Shown here in pieces: positions 49,711 through 53,136 of a stretch of 53,136 bases of DNA. The translations under genes were made by a program, and so were the position numbers. The notes beneath the pieces were generated by a model, which was not told the DNA's origin, ran no database searches, and saw only the letters and a program-made list of their open reading frames with translations. Each line of letters opens with the position of its first letter. The stretch's first letter is position 1. Source of the stretch: an uncultured Paracoccaceae bacterium (GTDB taxonomy: Bacteria > Pseudomonadota > Alphaproteobacteria > Rhodobacterales > Rhodobacteraceae); assembly GCA_934500835.1 (NCBI GenBank), contig CAKSTR010000016.1, positions 1 to 53,136 of the forward strand, given 5' to 3'.

Positions 49711-50838
49711 ATGCCTTTCCTCAATGACATGCTGGCCGATACCGCAAGGCGCCGGAAGGATGCCGAAGCCCTTCAGGCGGAGACCCTTTCCGCTGACGAT
49801 GTGGTTGCGGCCCATCGGGCCACAGGGGTTGCGGAACTCAACAGCCGTTTCCGTTTCGATGTCGATCTGGTCGCGAACCATCTGCGCCGCGACATCATTG
49901 GCCAGAATCATGCCGTCGAGGCCGTGATCGACATGCTGCGGATCGTGCGCGCTGATATTTCCGATCCGCGCCGCCCGCTTTACACTTCGCTTTTGATGGG
50001 GCCGACCGGGGTGGGCAAGACCGAACTGGTCCGCGTGCTGGCCCGCGCCATCCATGGCGATGCCGATGCGCTCTGCCGGGTCGATATGAACACGCTTTCG
50101 CAGGAACATTACGCCGCTGCGATTTCCGGCGCGCCGCCGGGCTATGTCGGTTCCAAAGAGGGGCGTACCATCCTGGATCAGGAAAAGATCGAAGGCACCT
50201 CGGACAAGCCGGGTATCGTGCTGTTTGACGAACTGGAAAAGGCCAGTCCCGAAGTGGTGCTGTCTTTGCTGAATATTTTCGACAATGGCATCCTGACCAC
50301 CGCCTCGGGCGAGCGCACCTATTCCTTCCGGAATGCCATCATCTTCATGACCTCAAACCTTGGCGCCGAAGAATTGCGCCGTGAGGCCGAGGCGGCGCAA
50401 AGCCTGCTCTGGCGGCTCATCCCGCGCCCGGGCAATCCGCGCGCCCGGGCAGAGGCCATTGCGCAAAAGGCGCTGCTCGGGAAGTTTCCGCCGGAATTCG
50501 TCAACCGGATCGACCATGTCGATGTCTTCAACTGGATCGACCGAGCCGATGTCGACACACTCATCGCGCTGGAGCTGGAAAAACTGAACCGCCGCCTTAC
50601 CCGGCATCAGGCGCGTATTGAAATGGCGCCCTCGCTGGGCGAACATATCGCCAGGGAGGGGTTCGACCGCCAGTTCGGAGCGCGGTCTCTGCGGCGTGCG
50701 GTCAGGCGCTTTGTCGAGATACCATTTGCGAGACATATCCTTGAAGAACCGCCGCTTCCCGGCGGAGGGGGTCGCCGCTACAGCGCCGAGATGCGTCACG
50801 GCAGCGTCTCTTTCCGTCAAGTTGTGACTGAGATGTAG
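49711..50838 (+). CDS. amiB: AmiB-type AAA+ ATPase (ClpB-like chaperone of the amidase operon)
   Basis: A 375-residue AAA+ protein close in size to Pseudomonas AmiB. Walker A GPTGVGKT is at 97-104 and Walker B LFDE at 171-174, with a PGYVGSKEG pore-loop-like segment, TSNLGAEE sensor 1 and a C-terminal GARSLRRAVRR D2-small domain. It resembles the second ATPase module of ClpA/ClpB without the N domain. In Pseudomonas the function is not settled. It lies 94 bases after amiE. Confidence 0.85.
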   Translation: MPFLNDMLADTARRRKDAEALQAETLSADDVVAAHRATGVAELNSRFRFDVDLVANHLRRDIIGQNHAVEAVIDMLRIVRADISDPRRPLYTSLLMGPTGVGKTELVRVLARAIHGDADALCRVDMNTLSQEHYAAAISGAPPGYVGSKEGRTILDQEKIEGTSDKPGIVLFDELEKASPEVVLSLLNIFDNGILTTASGERTYSFRNAIIFMTSNLGAEELRREAEAAQSLLWRLIPRPGNPRARAEAIAQKALLGKFPPEFVNRIDHVDVFNWIDRADVDTLIALELEKLNRRLTRHQARIEMAPSLGEHIAREGFDRQFGARSLRRAVRRFVEIPFARHILEEPPLPGGGGRRYSAEMRHGSVSFRQVVTEM

Positions 50839-50850
50839 TGAGGCACACCG

Positions 50851-52020
50851 TTGATTGATTCAGGAGACACCTGGAAACTGGGAGTTCTGTTCTCAGAAAC
50901 CGGACCAACCGCTATTATCGAGCGGCTGCAACGGCGCGGCACTTTGCTGGCGATCCGGGAAATCAATGCCGCCGGCGGTGTCGCCGGCCGCCCGCTGGAG
51001 CCGGTGGTCTGCGATCCTGGTTCAGTGCCGTCGGAATATGGCACCATGGCCGAGCAGATGATCTCGGAGCATTGCGTCCAGGTGATGATCGGCTGCTACA
51101 TGTCCTCGGCGCGCAAAGAGGTACTGCCGGTGGTCGAGCGCAGGAATGTCCTGTTCTTCTATCCCACGCTTTACGAAGGCTTCGAATATTCCCCGAATGT
51201 GATTTACGGTGGCGCCTGCCCGAACCAGAACTCGGTGCCGCTGGCAAGCTATCTGCTGGAGAACTTCGGAAACCGCTTCTATTTCATCGGGTCGGATTAC
51301 ATCTACCCCCGCGAGTCCAACCGCGTGATGCGCAATATCCTGCGCCAGGGTGGCGGCGAGGTCGTGGGCGAGGTCTATGTGCCCTTTGACGCGACCCCGG
51401 GCGATTTTGCCGAAATCATGCGTGATGTAGCTGCGAAGGCACCCGATGCAATTTTCTCCACGACAGTGGGCGATACAACGGTGCAGCTTTACCGCGCCTA
51501 TCACGCGGCGAAGCAGGATGGTCGCACGGTTCCCATCGCCAGCCTGACCGCGAATGAGGCCGAAATCACCGAAGTCGGACCCGAAATCGCGGCGGGCCAT
51601 ATCACCGCCGCACCCTGGTTCAATACGTTGGATACGCCCGCCAGCCGCACCTTCCGCGCCAATTACGAGCGCGAATTCGGGCCGGATATCCAGGTCACCA
51701 GCTGTGCCGAAGCCGCCTATGTCCAGACCCATATGTTTGCCGCCGCGCTGGAGAAAGTCGGCAACCTGGACATTGGCCAGCTGCGGGAATGCCTGCTTGG
51801 CGCCAGCTGGGATGCACCTCAGGGACAGGTGAAAATCGACCCGGACAACAACCACACCTATCTGCATGCGCGGATTGCCCGTGTCGATGATACGGGCTCC
51901 TTCGTCATCCAGCGCGAAGTTGTCAGGCCGGTGAAACCGGACCCCTATCTTGTGACGCCCGATCTGAATGACCGGAGGCTCCGGTTGCGCAAGACCCCGG
52001 TCCGGACGCGGCAGAGCTGA
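50851..52020 (+). CDS. amiC: AmiC amide sensor and negative regulator of AmiR
   Basis: A 389-residue protein of the periplasmic-binding fold but without a signal peptide, as expected of cytoplasmic AmiC. It begins with TTG 50851 and reads KLGVLFSETGPTAIIERLQR, then GGACPNQNSVPLASYLLEN, SDYIYPRESNRVMR and TLDTPASRTF, matching Pseudomonas AmiC blocks. AmiC holds AmiR inactive and releases it when acetamide binds. It starts 12 bases after amiB. The TTG start may limit its level. Confidence 0.88.
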   Translation: MIDSGDTWKLGVLFSETGPTAIIERLQRRGTLLAIREINAAGGVAGRPLEPVVCDPGSVPSEYGTMAEQMISEHCVQVMIGCYMSSARKEVLPVVERRNVLFFYPTLYEGFEYSPNVIYGGACPNQNSVPLASYLLENFGNRFYFIGSDYIYPRESNRVMRNILRQGGGEVVGEVYVPFDATPGDFAEIMRDVAAKAPDAIFSTTVGDTTVQLYRAYHAAKQDGRTVPIASLTANEAEITEVGPEIAAGHITAAPWFNTLDTPASRTFRANYEREFGPDIQVTSCAEAAYVQTHMFAAALEKVGNLDIGQLRECLLGASWDAPQGQVKIDPDNNHTYLHARIARVDDTGSFVIQREVVRPVKPDPYLVTPDLNDRRLRLRKTPVRTRQS

Positions 52021-52070
52021 CCCATGACCGGCAAACAGTTGAACCGCATCAGGAGCGAGCGACAGGCAGG

Positions 52071-52688
52071 ATGACCAACCTGATCAGCAATCTGCGAAGT
52101 CTTAATGTCCTGGTGCTTCATCCCCGGGATTCCGATGCAGATGATCTGGTTCAGCAGCTGAACCGGATTGGCTGCAATGTAGAGGCACTATGGCCCTGGC
52201 CCGAAAACCTGCCACAAGCGGTGGATGTGGTGTTTGTCGAGGTCAGGGAAGTGATTCCGCAGGGTTTGAGCAAGCTCTTTTCCGCTAAGCCTGAGCAGCG
52301 TCCGACCCTGATCGGGCTGATTGGATACGAAAACCCTTCGGTTCTGGTGGAGTTGCTTGACCTGGGCGTTCAGACCGTCATCCCAAAGCCCCTCCGCGCA
52401 TTCGGTGTGCTAAGTTCTCTGATGATGGCGCGTTCCGCATGGCAGGAACGGCTGGACGCATTGCGGAACGAAGAGAAACTCCGGCAAAAACTGGAGCATA
52501 TCCACATCATAACCGAGGCGAAGTTCATCCTGATGCGCCATCACCGCATCAATGAAAAGGAGGCCTATAAGGTCATCCGCAGCCACGCGATGACCCGACG
52601 CAGCTCCACCATCGAAATCGCGAACGCTATTATCAATGCAGATGGCTTGCTCAGCAATCTGGCGATTGGATCAAAAGAGGATGGGTGA
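52071..52688 (+). CDS. amiR: AmiR ANTAR-domain antiterminator
   Basis: A 205-residue protein: a degenerate receiver-like N-terminal domain (LNVLVLHPRDSDADDLVQQL, lacking the phosphorylated-Asp pattern), a coiled-coil (LDALRNEEKLRQKLEH), and a C-terminal ANTAR helix bundle (AKFILMRHHRINEKEAYKVI, SHAMTRRSSTIEIANAII). It binds RNA to prevent termination and is held by AmiC. Its expected RNA target is present at 43488-43553, more than 8 kb upstream in the same operon. AGGCAGG precedes the ATG. Confidence 0.9.
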   Translation: MTNLISNLRSLNVLVLHPRDSDADDLVQQLNRIGCNVEALWPWPENLPQAVDVVFVEVREVIPQGLSKLFSAKPEQRPTLIGLIGYENPSVLVELLDLGVQTVIPKPLRAFGVLSSLMMARSAWQERLDALRNEEKLRQKLEHIHIITEAKFILMRHHRINEKEAYKVIRSHAMTRRSSTIEIANAIINADGLLSNLAIGSKEDG

Positions 52689-52732
52689 ATGGCCGCTGGC
52701 CCCGAGACGTCGTGCTGATGCCCGGACCCCTA

Positions 52733-52803
52733 GGCTCCAGACTCATTAATTTTAGAGCCAGAAGAGGACGGTTGCGGCGAGAGCTATGGCCGAGAGGAAG
52801 ACG
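52733..52803 (-). mobile_element. IS5-family right-end fragment
   Basis: TA at 52731-52732 followed by GGCTCCAGACTCATT, one base different from the right ends of the other two copies. The minus strand then encodes the transposase tail PIVFLSAIALAATVLFWL with stop TAA at 52754-52752. The match stops near 52803, where IS3-type sequence begins. Confidence 0.75.
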
Positions 52804-53136
52804 ATGGGGCACCTGACTGACCTGAGCCCCGTGTTCCCTCCAGCGTTTGAGAGAGTCCTTGGGTTGATTTCTGGGTCTAAGCTGCTTGCTTTTCCAGTCT
52901 GATCTTCATGGCAAATTCCGCCGGCGGGACATTGCCGAGGGCGGAGTGGGGTCTTTGTCGGTTGTAGTCCTCCTTCCATTCGGCGATCCGGGTGCGAGCG
53001 TCGGCGAGGGTTGAGAACAGGACTTCGTTCAGAAACTCGTCCCGGAACCGACCGTTGAAGGTAAGCGCGACGCCGTGGCCCTATGCGGCGAGGCTTGACG
53101 TTTGGTTGTAGCACCAGGGCATGAGGTCCTCGATGC
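52804..53136 (-). mobile_element. IS3-family element, partial, probably inserted into the IS5 copy
   Basis: Sequence to the right of the IS5 tail is IS3-like through the window edge. TGACCTGAGCCCCGTG near 52816 is a plausible terminal repeat, but its partner is outside the window. It carries the broken orfB described separately. Confidence 0.5.
52877..53136 (-). pseudogene. IS3-family OrfB transposase C-terminus, degenerate, partial at the right edge
   Basis: The minus frame ends FNGRFRDEFLNEVLF, TLADARTRIAEWKEDYN, RPHSALGNVPPAEFA and EKQAA with TAG at 52879-52877. This is the end of the DDE integrase domain (the catalytic Glu region should precede NGRFRDE). Upstream, HGVALTF joins NGRF directly, so about 15 residues including the catalytic Glu are missing. 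A TAG interrupts the frame just before GHGV (SLAA-stop-GHGV). It is therefore non-functional. Confidence 0.7.

Noticed and set aside
1..53136. CRISPR arrays, rRNA, tRNA genes, replication origin
   Set aside because: No regularly spaced repeats, no rRNA blocks, no cloverleaf and no iteron cluster were seen on either strand.

Overview
The window is GC-rich DNA (about 65 percent by eye) from an alphaproteobacterium. The protein sequences look like Rhodobacterales, most likely Paracoccus or a close relative. This is inferred from protein similarity recalled from memory; there is no rRNA or housekeeping marker in the window to fix it. It reads as accessory DNA: several metabolic and homeostasis operons separated by IS5- and IS3-type insertion sequences and by decayed gene ends.

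Layout. (1) 1-14159 is a quaternary-amine (glycine-betaine type) region. A minus-strand operon holds two FAD/GcvT demethylating dehydrogenases, an SDR dehydrogenase and a ProXVW-type ABC transporter, and it runs straight into the 5' end of an ATP sulfurylase gene (sat). A divergent LysR regulator faces it, followed on the plus strand by an MttB-superfamily methyltransferase and a class III aminotransferase. (2) 14455-16839 is an AI-2E transporter fused to a B12-fold-like domain and a GAF domain. (3) 16840-22313 is a mobile or eroded zone: an IS5 copy with a 39-bp palindromic insertion, an IS3 orfA remnant, an unrecognised membrane protein, a three-gene operon of membrane-anchored exported proteins, and the tail of a restriction-helicase-like protein. 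(4) 22314-32088 is a copper operon on the minus strand: small DUF2946-like proteins, cytochrome c, MbnP, MbnH (di-haem), two PCuAC-type proteins, YcnI, CopC-CopD and two SCO proteins (one frameshifted). It is headed by a CueR/HmrR-like dyad. (5) 32311-34590 is a DASS transporter with a divergent AraC regulator. (6) 34616-42698 is a sulfide/persulfide module around a divergent Crp/Fnr regulator: DsrE, OsmC, an SQR-like flavoprotein, a small membrane protein and a dead trmO to the left; DUF2892, YeeE/YedE halves, persulfide dioxygenase, a DUF442 phosphatase-like protein and SulP to the right. Three members are broken. (7) 42699-43289 is a truncated IS5 copy. (8) 43488-52688 is an aliphatic amide operon: an amide/urea-type ABC transporter, AmiE, AmiB, AmiC and AmiR. 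(9) 52733-53136 is a nest of IS5 and IS3 fragments.

The strongest non-coding signal is the leader at 43488-43570. Two short stems each carry a six-base loop with A at position 1 and G at position 4 and run into an intrinsic terminator, with an ANTAR protein (AmiR) encoded at the far end of the same operon. This matches an ANTAR antitermination switch. The operon appears to combine the Pseudomonas AmiE/B/C/R control circuit with a five-gene ABC importer in place of the AmiS channel. The copper operon, with MbnP/MbnH but no methanobactin genes in view, is the other coherent system worth following.
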